Made by a program: the position numbers and the translations under genes. A stretch of DNA of 64,000 bases from Elusimicrobium sp. An273. GTDB taxonomy: Bacteria; Elusimicrobiota; Elusimicrobia; Elusimicrobiales; Elusimicrobiaceae. The notes beneath the pieces were generated by a model, which was not told the origin of the DNA, searched no databases, and worked only from the letters and a program-made list of their open reading frames with translations. The stretch covers positions 124,001-188,000 of the forward strand of contig NZ_NFJD01000003.1 of NCBI RefSeq assembly GCF_002159705.1, written 5' to 3'. Below, one piece after another: positions 26,216 to 33,987 of this stretch. Position 1 is the stretch's first letter. Each line of letters starts with the position of its first letter.

Positions 26216-27280
26216 TTATTTCTGCGTTAATTTTTTGGAACCGTTCTTGGTAACTAAAAAGCTGTCTTCCAAGCGTATTCCCCAGCGCCCGTCAAAGTAA
26301 ATACCGGGCTCTATGGTAACCACAAAATTTTCTTCCAGTACGTCCGGCGCGCCCGCACGCAAAATCGGGCGGTCGTGTTCCTGAAGTCCAATTCCGTGAC
26401 CGGTGGTGTGGAAAAATTCTTTTCCGTACCCGGCTCTTTCTATCACGGTGCGCGCCGCGGCATCCACCGCGCCCGCGCTTACGCCCGCACGCAAGGCTTT
26501 AATGCCTGCCTGGCGGGCCTGGTCTACAATGTTCCAAATCTTGGTATATTCGGCCGGCTCTTTCTTGCCGTGCCACCAGCTGCGCGTCATATCCGACGTA
26601 TAGCCTTCATAATAGCAGCCGAAATCCATCAGCACCGCATCTTCGGCTTTGAGCTTACGGGTTTTGGAAGGCGTATGATGCGCGTCGGCCGTGTTTTCGC
26701 CGAAGCAAACGATGTTAAACGGAATGGAATCCGCCCCGCGCTTGTGCATGGCCAAAGCCATTAAAATGCGCACGTCTTCTTCCGTCATGCCCGTTTTGAT
26801 TTGCGGTTTTACTTCTTCAAACGAGTTCCAGGCAATTTGGCAGGCTTTGCGCAATTTGGCCACTTCATCGGCATACTTGGCCATGCGCATTTCGCCAATC
26901 AAACTGGAGGTTTTGCAAAGGCCGGCTTTCAGCAAGCCTGCCCCGCGTTCCAAATCAATTAAGGCCGGGTCAAAAGCCACCCGCTTAAGCCCCAATTTTT
27001 GGATTTTGGCCAGGGCGCCTTCCAACATGCCGCCATACGGAACCACTTCCGTTTTCAAAAACGAAGCGGCCGGCGTCATCTTGCTGGCAATGAGGCGTTT
27101 GGTAATGCAATAGCCTTTGCGCGGCGTAATGAGGAAAACGGCTTCCCCGTCATACAAATCAATGCCGGAGAGGTAACGCTGTTCCAAATGCGCTGCCGTT
27201 AAATAGCCGTCCAAACCGGCTTGTTTTAACACCCGGCGGAAATCCGCCATTCTTTGAGAAGCTAAACTTTTAATTGCCAT
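26216..27280 (-). CDS. M24B Xaa-Pro peptidase, copy 2
   Basis: A 354-residue metallopeptidase with a creatinase-like N-terminal domain and a pita-bread C-terminal domain. Metal ligands are visible in LMDFGCYYEGYTSDMTRSW, TTGHGIGLQEHD, TIEPGIYF and RLEDSF. It cleaves the bond between an N-terminal residue and proline. It begins 4 bp after the stop of a paralogue of the same size, so the pair looks like a tandem duplication with considerable divergence. No strong Shine-Dalgarno precedes it, which suggests translational coupling. Confidence 0.93.
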   Translation of the reverse strand: MAIKSLASQRMADFRRVLKQAGLDGYLTAAHLEQRYLSGIDLYDGEAVFLITPRKGYCITKRLIASKMTPAASFLKTEVVPYGGMLEGALAKIQKLGLKRVAFDPALIDLERGAGLLKAGLCKTSSLIGEMRMAKYADEVAKLRKACQIAWNSFEEVKPQIKTGMTEEDVRILMALAMHKRGADSIPFNIVCFGENTADAHHTPSKTRKLKAEDAVLMDFGCYYEGYTSDMTRSWWHGKKEPAEYTKIWNIVDQARQAGIKALRAGVSAGAVDAAARTVIERAGYGKEFFHTTGHGIGLQEHDRPILRAGAPDVLEENFVVTIEPGIYFDGRWGIRLEDSFLVTKNGSKKLTQK

Positions 27281-27284
27281 ACGC

Positions 27285-28343
27285 TTATTTCTTCGTTAAA
27301 ATTTTGGCGCCGGACTTGGCTACTGCCACCGTGTCTTCCAAGCGCACGCCGTATTTGCCGGGCAAGTAAATGCCGGGTTCTACGGTTACGATGTTTCCTT
27401 CCGACAAAATCGCCGCAGACTGCTGGCTGTTGTAGGGATCTTCGTGAATTTCAATACCTACGCCATGGCCGGTGCCGTGCGTAAAGTACTGGCCGTAGCC
27501 GGCCGCGCTGATAATGCCGCGGGAGGTAGCGTCCACTTTCTTGGTCGGCACGCCGATGCCCACCGCTTTAATCCCCTGTTTGCGGGCTTTGTCTACAATG
27601 TGCCAAATCTTGGTATATTCGGCCGGCTCTTTTTTGCCGTGCCACCAGCTGCGCGTAATATCGGAGCAATACCCTTTGTACACGCAGCCGAAATCCATCA
27701 GCACCGCATCTTCGGCTTTGAGCTTGCGGGCGCTGGTTTCGTGGTGCGGGTTGGCGGTGTTTTCGCCAAAAGCCACAATGGTGTAAAAGGAGGTCGTCGT
27801 CGCTCCGTGGGCGCGCATAAAGCGTTCCATTTCGGCGGCTACTTCAAATTCGGTCATGCCGGTTTTGACGCGGGGTTTAATATATTCGTACGTCAAATAG
27901 GCAATGCGGTTGGATTCGCGCAGCAGTTTAAGTTCCGCCGCGTCTTTATTTTCGCGCAGGGTGGTAATTAAACTGCCCGCTTCCACAAATCCGCTGGCGC
28001 GCAGCAGACCGCCGGAAACATAGGTTTCTTTGGCGGCGTCAAACCCCGGGCGGGCCAGCCCCAGTTTGCGGGCTTTGTCGATGGCGGACACGATGCGGTT
28101 TTCATCCCCGATTACTTCTATCTGCGGGGCAAACTTTCCAAAGGATTCCACATACAGTTCCCGCGTAAAGCAGGTAACGCCTTTTTTGTGAATCAAAAAC
28201 ACCGCTTCATTCGGGTAAAAGAAAAAATTGGTCAAATAGAACTGATCCAGGTTGTTGGTTACGATAAACCCGTCCAGTTTGTTTTTGCGCAGCAATTTTT
28301 TGAGTTTTGCAAATCTTTCGTTCATGTAATTTTTTTCAGCCAT
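27285..28343 (-). CDS. M24B Xaa-Pro peptidase, copy 1
   Basis: A 352-residue paralogue of the next gene with the same domain order. Metal ligands are intact: LMDFGCVYKGYCSDITRSW, GTGHGVGIEIHED, TVEPGIYL and RLEDTV. The Shine-Dalgarno is AAGGGGTG. It is the promoter-proximal gene of the operon M24-M24-efp-secreted-DUF192-OMP. The pair may differ in substrate length (Xaa-Pro dipeptides versus longer peptides), which the sequence does not decide. Confidence 0.93.
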   Translation of the reverse strand: MAEKNYMNERFAKLKKLLRKNKLDGFIVTNNLDQFYLTNFFFYPNEAVFLIHKKGVTCFTRELYVESFGKFAPQIEVIGDENRIVSAIDKARKLGLARPGFDAAKETYVSGGLLRASGFVEAGSLITTLRENKDAAELKLLRESNRIAYLTYEYIKPRVKTGMTEFEVAAEMERFMRAHGATTTSFYTIVAFGENTANPHHETSARKLKAEDAVLMDFGCVYKGYCSDITRSWWHGKKEPAEYTKIWHIVDKARKQGIKAVGIGVPTKKVDATSRGIISAAGYGQYFTHGTGHGVGIEIHEDPYNSQQSAAILSEGNIVTVEPGIYLPGKYGVRLEDTVAVAKSGAKILTKK

Positions 28344-28377
28344 GTGTTCACCCCTTGGAAAACAACTATACAGGTAT

Positions 28378-28406
28378 ATGATACAATTTTAACTCCCTGC
28401 GTACAA
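28378..28406 (-). promoter_or_regulatory. promoter of the M24-efp operon
   Basis: On the minus strand TTGTAC (28401-28406), a 17-nt spacer and TATCAT (28378-28383). The leader is about 28 nt and includes the AAGGGG Shine-Dalgarno. Confidence 0.7.
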
Positions 28407-28456
28407 TATAAGTTTTCGCGCGCGTAGGGGCGAATTCCGCTCAAAACCCGTTGGAA

Positions 28457-28467
28457 TATAATATAAT
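28457..28467 (+). promoter_or_regulatory. -10 region of the 28477 gene, near-leaderless
   Basis: Two overlapping TATAAT boxes (28457-28462 and 28462-28467) end 9-14 nt before the ATG at 28477. GGAAG lies too close to the start to act as a Shine-Dalgarno. Confidence 0.5.
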
Positions 28468-28476
28468 AATGGAAGT

Positions 28477-30075
28477 ATGGCACACAGTCCGATACGAAAA
28501 ACCGCTTTGCTGCTGTTGCTCTTAGCGTCCGCCCCGCTGGCGGGAGCGAGTGTTTTTACGTCGCAGGACGGCGCATTTACGCTGGATATGCCGGCCGGCT
28601 GGGTGCAGCTGAAAAACCCGCCGCAAGACAGCGTGCTTTCCATTCAAAAAGGCTCTTCGCGCATTGACATCAAAACGGTGGACTGCTCCACCGAAACGTG
28701 TATCGAGCAAAAAGTAACCAACGATTTAGCCGACGTAAAAAGCAAAAAAATGCAAGTCATCGGCAATTCCTATACCGGCGAAGAAATCAAACGCATTGAA
28801 TTTTCCACCGGGGATCCTTTTTTCTATATCAGTTTTTTTACGCCGAAAAACGACTTTGGCGCCGGGTACTTTTTGATTGATAAAAAAGGCTATTCCATTT
28901 TGGCCAAAGATTTAACTTACGCGGAAACGGATTTGGTGTTTTCGTTTATTTCCCCGGTCAAGAAAGAGACGCCCCAGCCGCTGGAAATGGATTTAGACTC
29001 TCCCCGCGCCTATGACATTGCGGCGCTACCCGCCGTGCAGGAAGAAGCCCTTTCCATGCCGCTTGCGGCCCCGGCAGAAGCCCAATCCGCTCCCGCCGCC
29101 GCCCCCCAAGCACAGCCAACGGCCGGAACGCTTAAAAAAATCATTTCAAAACTGCGCGTCCGCACGCTTCTTTCCAAAAATATGCCGCCCTACATCCGCA
29201 ACATGGGCCGCGGGTTTGACGGACTGATCGGATTACTCGTTTTATTTATCTTGCTCTTGGCCGGGGCCGGATGCCTCCGCCTGCTGATTCGCCGCCCGCA
29301 CACGCTCCCGCCGGCCAACCCCAACTCGCTTTACCCCATTAAATTTAAACGCCTCTACGGCACGCCTTCGCTCATCTTCCGCGCCAAGGACAACCAAGGA
29401 AACGTGTTAACGTCGCTTTCGGCACGGTGGGACAGCCTGTTTTTATTCTGCGGGCTGGCGCTTATCGTGCTGACGCTGCTGGTGCTGGCCGGAGCGGGGC
29501 TTGGCGAAAATTCCGGCTTGCTGCCGCTTTCTTCTTTTGCCTACAGCACGATTTATTCCGCCTGTTCCCTGCTTATTCCGCTGGGAGCGGTCATCTTCTT
29601 CTGCGGGGTGGTTTGGTCGCAGTTAGTACTGCGGGAAATTACCCTGTTTGACCGAAAAGGCAAAAAAGCGGCCATCGTCTTGCAAAAAGGATTTGGCCTG
29701 TCGCACGAGCGTTATGAAATTTATTTTGCCCGCTCCAAAGACGTATTGGTCGTTACCCGCAAACGCTTTGCCCTGCGCCGCACGTGGCGGATGTTTACGC
29801 GGGAAGGAAACGCCTTGGCCACCCTTACGGAAACAAGCGCGTGGAAAGCGGTGCTGCGCAAAATTTGCGGGCACTTATGGGGCTTTTTGCGGGCGGACTA
29901 CACCATTGAGGGGCAAATGGACAGCAAGGGCGTCATCCAAAATGCGCATGCGCCGTTTGACCGATTTATCTGCAATATAGACAAACCCCAAGCCCTCAAC
30001 GCCCGCGATTTGCTGGTCATCTCTCTGCTGATTAACATCCGCGATAAAGACAAATGGTACCCGTGGTTTAACTAA
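28477..30075 (+). CDS. membrane protein of unknown function with secreted N-terminal domain
   Basis: A 532-residue protein. Residues 1-25 are a signal peptide (ending LAGAS), about 26-165 form a beta-rich extracytoplasmic domain with one Cys pair (VDCSTETC), 180-215 are an Ala/Pro/Gln-rich linker, and helices follow at about 245-270, 315-340 and 355-385. The last 140 residues are basic and probably cytoplasmic. No family is recognised. The ATG lies 9 nt after TATAAT, so the leader is at most a few nucleotides. It is a single-gene unit with two terminators behind it. Confidence 0.75.
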   Translation: MAHSPIRKTALLLLLLASAPLAGASVFTSQDGAFTLDMPAGWVQLKNPPQDSVLSIQKGSSRIDIKTVDCSTETCIEQKVTNDLADVKSKKMQVIGNSYTGEEIKRIEFSTGDPFFYISFFTPKNDFGAGYFLIDKKGYSILAKDLTYAETDLVFSFISPVKKETPQPLEMDLDSPRAYDIAALPAVQEEALSMPLAAPAEAQSAPAAAPQAQPTAGTLKKIISKLRVRTLLSKNMPPYIRNMGRGFDGLIGLLVLFILLLAGAGCLRLLIRRPHTLPPANPNSLYPIKFKRLYGTPSLIFRAKDNQGNVLTSLSARWDSLFLFCGLALIVLTLLVLAGAGLGENSGLLPLSSFAYSTIYSACSLLIPLGAVIFFCGVVWSQLVLREITLFDRKGKKAAIVLQKGFGLSHERYEIYFARSKDVLVVTRKRFALRRTWRMFTREGNALATLTETSAWKAVLRKICGHLWGFLRADYTIEGQMDSKGVIQNAHAPFDRFICNIDKPQALNARDLLVISLLINIRDKDKWYPWFN

Positions 30076-30097
30076 CTGTCTCATTTTCTTTCTTTAC

Positions 30098-30169
30098 GGC
30101 CCCGCTTCGTGCGGGGCTTTTTAAGGCCTTGCTTTTGGGCCCGTCCCCCGCACGGGAGGGCCTTTTTTT
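30098..30169 (+). terminator. two tandem intrinsic terminators
   Basis: The first is GCCCCGC / GCGGGGC followed by T5 (30099-30124). The second is a GGCCC / GGGCC stem followed by T7 (30138-30169). The T tract of the second runs into the extended -10 of the next gene. Confidence 0.8.
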
Positions 30170-30177
30170 GATATCCT
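30169..30177 (+). promoter_or_regulatory. extended -10 promoter of the carboxypeptidase gene, predicted leaderless
   Basis: TGA-TATCCT ends 6 nt before the ATG at 30184. The upstream in-frame ATG at 30178 would lie in front of the predicted transcription start, which is why I use 30184. Confidence 0.55.
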
Positions 30178-30183
30178 ATGTAT

Positions 30184-31650
30184 ATGAAACGATTTTCCTT
30201 TTTTGCGCTTCTGTTTTTTTGCTCTCTGTCCGCCACCGCACAGCCGCTGCAGGCGGTGGTTGAAAAACAGCTTCAACACCCCGTTTTAAACGGTGCTTGG
30301 TGGGGCGGGCTGGCCGTCTATACCGATCATCCGGAACAAACGCTTTTTGCCCTGCAGGCCGACCAGCGCCTTACCCCGGCTTCCACCCTCAAACTGCTTA
30401 CGACGGCCGCCGCCTTGGAAACCTTGGGCCCGCACTACCGTTTTCAAACCCGCCTGTACGCGTCCGCCCAACCGGATGAAAAAGGCATTTTAAAAGGAGA
30501 CCTGTATTTGCAAGGCGGGGGCGACCCCACCCTGGGCTCCACCCGCGTGCCCGGCGCGCAAGACTGGCGGCAGGTAGCCTCACAATGGGCCAAGGCCGTT
30601 AAAAAAGTGGGCATCCGCCGGGTGGAGGGCAGCCTGTATGCCGACGTTTCCGCCTTTGAAGGCCCATCTATCGCCCCCAAGGTAAACTGGGAAAACATCG
30701 GCAATTATTATGCCGCGCCCGTCAGCCCGGTTTGTTTTCACGACAATTTGTTTAAAATCTTCTTCTCTCCCCAACCCTTTGACGCCAAACGCGCAGAAGT
30801 GACCCGCACCGAGCCGAAAATTCCCCAGCTGCACCTCAGCAGTTTTGTAACGACCGACGCCAAAAACAAACGCGATAACGCCTACGTATACGGCGCCCCC
30901 AAACAATACGAAATGGAAATTTACGGCACCATTCCCACCAACCTGACGGGTTTTTCTATTCAGGCCGCCATGCCGGATCCGGCCCTGTTTGCCATGCAGG
31001 CCCTGCACAATGCCCTGCGCGAAGAAGGCATTGCCGTAGGCGGCCGCCCGCAGACGACGGATCAGGCGCCGGATTACGCGCAGATGAAACTGCTGCACAC
31101 CTACTCGTCACCGGAGCTCAAAGACATTATTCTAATTGTAAACAAACGGAGTTTTAACCTGTATGCCGAAATGCTGCTGCGGCAGCTGGCCCTGCACGCC
31201 GGCAAAAAAGGAAGCGTACAAAACGGGCTGACCGAACTGGAAAAATTTTTACGTCAAAACAAATTAGCCGCCCCCCAAGACGCCGTACTCTACGACGGGA
31301 GCGGCCTCTCGCGCGATAATATGCTCACCCCGCGCGTGCTGGTAAACACCTTGGCGTTTATGACTAAAAGCCCGAATTTTTCCTACTACTACCAATCCCT
31401 GGCCACCCCCGATGACCGCGGGGACTTGCTGCTTTTGCGTTATTTTTTAAAACCCAAACACCAAGTGCAGGATGTGCGCGTAAAAGGCGGCACGATTGAC
31501 GGCGTGAAAACCGTGGCCGGCTACGTGTACGACGAAAGCGGCCGCCCGATTGCCTTTGCCCTAATGGCGAATAATTTGGCCTCTAAAGACGAAACTATTT
31601 TGCGTATCCACGAAAACATCATCAAACAGCTGCTTCAAGTAAAGCCTTAA
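30184..31650 (+). CDS. dacB: D-alanyl-D-alanine carboxypeptidase/endopeptidase (S13, PBP4)
   Basis: A 488-residue periplasmic low-molecular-mass penicillin-binding protein with a signal peptide ending SATAQ. S13 active-site motifs are TPASTLKLL (SxxK), NKRSFNLYAEML (SxN) and VKGGTIDGVK (KTG variant KGG). The large insert between the first two motifs, typical of PBP4, contains GDLYLQGGGDPTL. It trims peptidoglycan stem peptides and cross-links. A terminator follows 2 bp after the stop. Confidence 0.93.
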   Translation: MKRFSFFALLFFCSLSATAQPLQAVVEKQLQHPVLNGAWWGGLAVYTDHPEQTLFALQADQRLTPASTLKLLTTAAALETLGPHYRFQTRLYASAQPDEKGILKGDLYLQGGGDPTLGSTRVPGAQDWRQVASQWAKAVKKVGIRRVEGSLYADVSAFEGPSIAPKVNWENIGNYYAAPVSPVCFHDNLFKIFFSPQPFDAKRAEVTRTEPKIPQLHLSSFVTTDAKNKRDNAYVYGAPKQYEMEIYGTIPTNLTGFSIQAAMPDPALFAMQALHNALREEGIAVGGRPQTTDQAPDYAQMKLLHTYSSPELKDIILIVNKRSFNLYAEMLLRQLALHAGKKGSVQNGLTELEKFLRQNKLAAPQDAVLYDGSGLSRDNMLTPRVLVNTLAFMTKSPNFSYYYQSLATPDDRGDLLLLRYFLKPKHQVQDVRVKGGTIDGVKTVAGYVYDESGRPIAFALMANNLASKDETILRIHENIIKQLLQVKP

Positions 31651-31651
31651 T

Positions 31652-31678
31652 AAAACGCCCTCATCCGAGGGCGTTTTT
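31652..31678. terminator. bidirectional terminator between convergent genes
   Basis: AAAACGCCCTC / GAGGGCGTTTT perfect stem with T and A tracts. It ends the carboxypeptidase gene and overlaps the stop of the minus-strand gene. Confidence 0.9.
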
Positions 31679-31991
31679 AATGGCGGGCCAAAAACAGTTC
31701 CAACGCTTCGTCCTTGGCAAAAAACGGCACCCGGTAGGCACGGTAAAGCGGGTAGGGCGGATACGCTTGCTGAAGTTTAAAAAAATGCCACCACTCACCC
31801 TGCGCAGTGCCTTCCGACTCCGCCCAAAAGCGGTAATTTTCTTCTTCAAATAATTGATTATAAATCCGCACCAATTGCCGCAGGCACGCATCGGCCCCGG
31901 CATACACCCATTTTCCCTGCACGCCGTACACGTCCTCCCCCCTTTGGGCGGCGCGGAAAAAGACGGCATTCTCCAAATCTGTTTTATCCAT
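31677..31991 (-). CDS. hypothetical protein, 104 residues
   Basis: A small soluble acidic protein rich in aromatic residues (FRAAQRGEDVYGVQGKWVYAG at the N-terminus, GEWWHFFKLQQAYPPYPLYRAYRVPFF later). I recognise no family. It has no clear Shine-Dalgarno. It lies downstream-facing toward the carboxypeptidase gene and shares its terminator. Codon use looks like that of its neighbours, which supports it as a real gene, but the evidence is modest. Confidence 0.6.
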   Translation of the reverse strand: MDKTDLENAVFFRAAQRGEDVYGVQGKWVYAGADACLRQLVRIYNQLFEEENYRFWAESEGTAQGEWWHFFKLQQAYPPYPLYRAYRVPFFAKDEALELFLARH

Positions 31992-32030
31992 CGGCTTGTG
32001 ATTACGAAAAGAAGGTGAGTTTATAAGAAA

Positions 32031-32057
32031 AGAAAAAGGGCCCGCTAAGGGCCCTTT
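32031..32057 (-). terminator. intrinsic terminator of the YfcC-like carrier gene
   Basis: AAAGGGCCC / GGGCCCTTT stem with an A run on the plus strand, 24 bp past the stop. Confidence 0.85.
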
Positions 32058-32080
32058 GCTCAGGCAGTTTTAGCAGTCTG

Positions 32081-33469
32081 TTACCACTTCATTAAATAAG
32101 GCGGGATTAATAACAACATGGAAAGCACCGCCAGTACAATTTGCAGCGGCACATTCCACCGGGCCCACTTAAGCCACGGAATGCCGGCCATGCCCAAAGC
32201 GGCCATGGTTACCGGGGCGGTGGGGATAATGGCGTTTGTCCAGCCCTCGCCAAATTGATAGGCTAAAATGGAAAGCTGCGGGCTAATGCCCATTAAGTCC
32301 GACAGCGGAATCATCACCGGCATCGTAAGCACCGCCTGCCCGGAGCCAGACGCCACAAAGAAATTGATAAAGCTGTGCGCCCAAAACATCCCTTCCACCG
32401 CAGCCAACGGGTGCAGCTGTCCAATCGCCTGCGCAATGGAGTGAAGCACCGTATCCAAAATGCGCCCGTCCGAGGCAATCACCACAATCGCCCGCGCCAA
32501 GGCCAACATAATAGACACGCTTACCATACTGCGCGCTCCGTCAATAATGGCGTCCGTCGTCTGGTTCAGGCTCAGCCGTCCAATGACGGCCGACACCAGC
32601 CCCACCCCCAAAAATAAACCGGAAATTTCAATAATGTACCAGTGGTACACCGCCACCCCATACACCAGCCCCGCCATGCCCAAGGCAAAAACGATGGAAA
32701 TCAAAATGTGCGAGCGTTTGAACTCCGGCTTTTCCAATACATTTAAGTGCAGCTGTTTGCGCTTTTCGCGGTCGGCCTCGTACGTAAGGCTTTTTTGCGG
32801 ATGCTTGCGCACGCGCTCCCCGTACAGCGTAACAAATAAAATGACTACCGCCGTACACACCGCCCACACCGCCAGCCGATACCCGAGCCCGGAATAAAGC
32901 GGCAGCTGGGCGATTCCTTGCGAAATGCCCACGGTAAACGGATTCATAAACGCCGAGCCGAAGCCCACCCAGGCCCCCAAAAAGGGAATGCTTACGCCTA
33001 CTACCGTATCGTACCCCAGCGAAAGCGCAAGCGGAATAAAAAGAGGAATAAAAATTAAAGTTTCCTCTTCCATTCCAAACACCGCTCCCCCCAGGGAAAA
33101 CAAAACCATACTGGCGGGAATAAAAAATTTTTTCAGCCGTTCGCGGCGGGAAAACAGATAGCTGGTGCCCAAGATAACGGCATTGACCGTTCCGGTGCGC
33201 TCCAAAATGGTAAAAATGGCCCCGGTAATAAAAATAAAGACGATGATATCGGCACAGTCGCCAAACGCCTTGGCGGGTGCCGTCAGCACCGAAGCCAGCC
33301 CTTGCGGATTAGACGCTACCGCGTGATAAGACCCCGCCACCGTGTAGGAGCGGCCGTCTTTTTGAACGGTGTCATATTGACCGGCGGGAAGCAGATACGT
33401 AAGTGCGGCCACTACCAGCATGATGGCAAAAATGAGGCCGTAGATGTTGATGGAAAATCCGGATTTCAT
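32081..33469 (-). CDS. YfcC family transporter (C4-dicarboxylate anaerobic carrier superfamily)
   Basis: A 462-residue polytopic inner-membrane protein of about twelve helices. It matches the YfcC/DcuC-like family: N-terminal INIYGLIFAIMLVVAALTYLLPAG, the GMEEETLIFIPLFIPLALSLGYD segment, and the C-terminal SGSGQAVLTMPVMIPLSDLMG and GWTNAIIPTAPVTMA blocks. Members are proposed to carry dicarboxylates, amino acids or peptides; the substrate here is unknown. The ATG is 6 nt after TATAAT with no near Shine-Dalgarno. Confidence 0.86.
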   Translation of the reverse strand: MKSGFSINIYGLIFAIMLVVAALTYLLPAGQYDTVQKDGRSYTVAGSYHAVASNPQGLASVLTAPAKAFGDCADIIVFIFITGAIFTILERTGTVNAVILGTSYLFSRRERLKKFFIPASMVLFSLGGAVFGMEEETLIFIPLFIPLALSLGYDTVVGVSIPFLGAWVGFGSAFMNPFTVGISQGIAQLPLYSGLGYRLAVWAVCTAVVILFVTLYGERVRKHPQKSLTYEADREKRKQLHLNVLEKPEFKRSHILISIVFALGMAGLVYGVAVYHWYIIEISGLFLGVGLVSAVIGRLSLNQTTDAIIDGARSMVSVSIMLALARAIVVIASDGRILDTVLHSIAQAIGQLHPLAAVEGMFWAHSFINFFVASGSGQAVLTMPVMIPLSDLMGISPQLSILAYQFGEGWTNAIIPTAPVTMAALGMAGIPWLKWARWNVPLQIVLAVLSMLLLIPPYLMKW

Positions 33470-33475
33470 TATTAT

Positions 33476-33481
33476 ATTATA
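33476..33481 (-). promoter_or_regulatory. -10 box of the YfcC-like gene, predicted leaderless
   Basis: TATAAT on the minus strand ends 6 nt before the ATG at 33469. GAGGAAA further upstream is too distant to guide initiation. Confidence 0.5.
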
Positions 33482-33514
33482 ATTTATTTCCTCTTTTCCC
33501 CGCCCTAAAAATCC

Positions 33515-33610
33515 TCACTCCCGCAAAAAATCAATCACATCCGCTATAAATCCCATCACCCCCGCCCAGACGATTACTCCCAGTAAAATTTTCAGCAGCA
33601 ATATGCCCAT
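33515..33610 (-). CDS. possible 31-residue hydrophobic peptide
   Basis: A short frame, MGILLLKILLGVIVWAGVMG then FIADVIDFLRE, preceded by GGAGTG 5 nt before its ATG. It would be a single transmembrane segment (about residues 2-23) with an amphipathic acidic end. It lies 45 bp upstream of the YfcC-like gene on the same strand and could be a small membrane partner or leader peptide. Type I toxin-like and leader functions are both possible. It is real only if transcribed, and the sequence alone cannot confirm that. Confidence 0.4.
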   Translation of the reverse strand: MGILLLKILLGVIVWAGVMGFIADVIDFLRE

Positions 33611-33632
33611 TTTTTCACTCCGGCCGACGGGC

Positions 33633-33703
33633 AGCAAAGTTAAGTTGGCGGCCGGACAGCCCTTTATAAGATGGGACGGCGAGCCAAAAATCTTAACTTT
33701 GCT
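33633..33703. repeat. 12-bp perfect inverted repeat with imperfect extension
   Basis: AGCAAAGTTAAG (33633-33644) and CTTAACTTTGCT (33692-33703) are exact reverse complements 47 bp apart. TTGGC (33645-33649) and GCCAA (33683-33687) extend the pairing inward. It lies between the small peptide gene and the structured element at 33736-33903. Confidence 0.75.
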
Positions 33704-33723
33704 AACCCAAACGGCTTTTTATT

Positions 33724-33732
33724 TGCTACAAT
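33724..33732 (+). promoter_or_regulatory. possible extended -10 promoter of the structured leader
   Basis: TGC-TACAAT on the plus strand ends just before the first hairpin of the structured element. No good -35 is seen, as in several other extended -10 promoters here. Confidence 0.45.
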
Positions 33733-33735
33733 ACA

Positions 33736-33903
33736 GTTGCGCCTTCCTGGCAGAATTGCGCAACCTGGACGTAACGGAGCCTGCACGCCGCGTGCGCGGC
33801 GCCGGTTTATAGGCTAAACCGCTCCGTGTTTGGATTTCTTCAAGTAAGTGGAAGATAAAACCAAGTACGTCCGTAAGATAAGAGACGCAGGCAGCGCCCT
33901 TAC
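33736..33903 (+). ncRNA. nested multibranch RNA structure upstream of the S24-like regulator (riboswitch-like leader candidate)
   Basis: Perfect Watson-Crick arms nest as follows. Hairpin GTTGCGC/GCGCAAC pairs 33736-33742 with 33758-33764. An outer stem GGACGTA/TACGTCC pairs 33767-33773 with 33866-33872. Inside it, branch A ACGGAGC/GCTCCGT (33774-33780 with 33821-33827) encloses two hairpins, GCACG/CGTGC (33783-33795) and GGTTTA/TAAACC (33804-33820). Branch B pairs TTGG/CCAA and TCTTC/GAAGA (33830-33864). A last stem GTAAG/CTTAC spans 33873-33903. A terminator and then a Shine-Dalgarno follow on the plus strand. The structure pairs on either strand, so the minus strand, which has a strong promoter at its edge, is an alternative. 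I recognise no known riboswitch class. Confidence 0.7.
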
Positions 33904-33910
33904 AAAAGCT

Positions 33911-33940
33911 AGTATAGTAAGTATTGTTAGCATTTGTCAA
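33911..33940 (-). promoter_or_regulatory. strong minus-strand promoter at the edge of the structured element
   Basis: TTGACA (33935-33940), an 18-nt spacer and TATACT (33911-33916) on the minus strand. The predicted start near 33904 coincides with the end of the last stem of the structured element, so the element could be transcribed leftward toward the 31-residue peptide and the YfcC-like gene. Confidence 0.65.
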
Positions 33941-33949
33941 GCTTTTTTT

Positions 33950-33973
33950 GGGCCCATCAGGGCCTATTTTTTT
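33950..33973 (+). terminator. intrinsic terminator just before the regulator's Shine-Dalgarno (possible attenuator)
   Basis: GGGCCC-ATCA-GGGCCT stem (6 bp including one G-T) followed by A and seven T. The AAGGAGG Shine-Dalgarno of the regulator begins 3 nt after the T tract, the usual position of a transcription attenuator. Confidence 0.75.
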
Positions 33974-33987
33974 ATAAGGAGGAGCCG

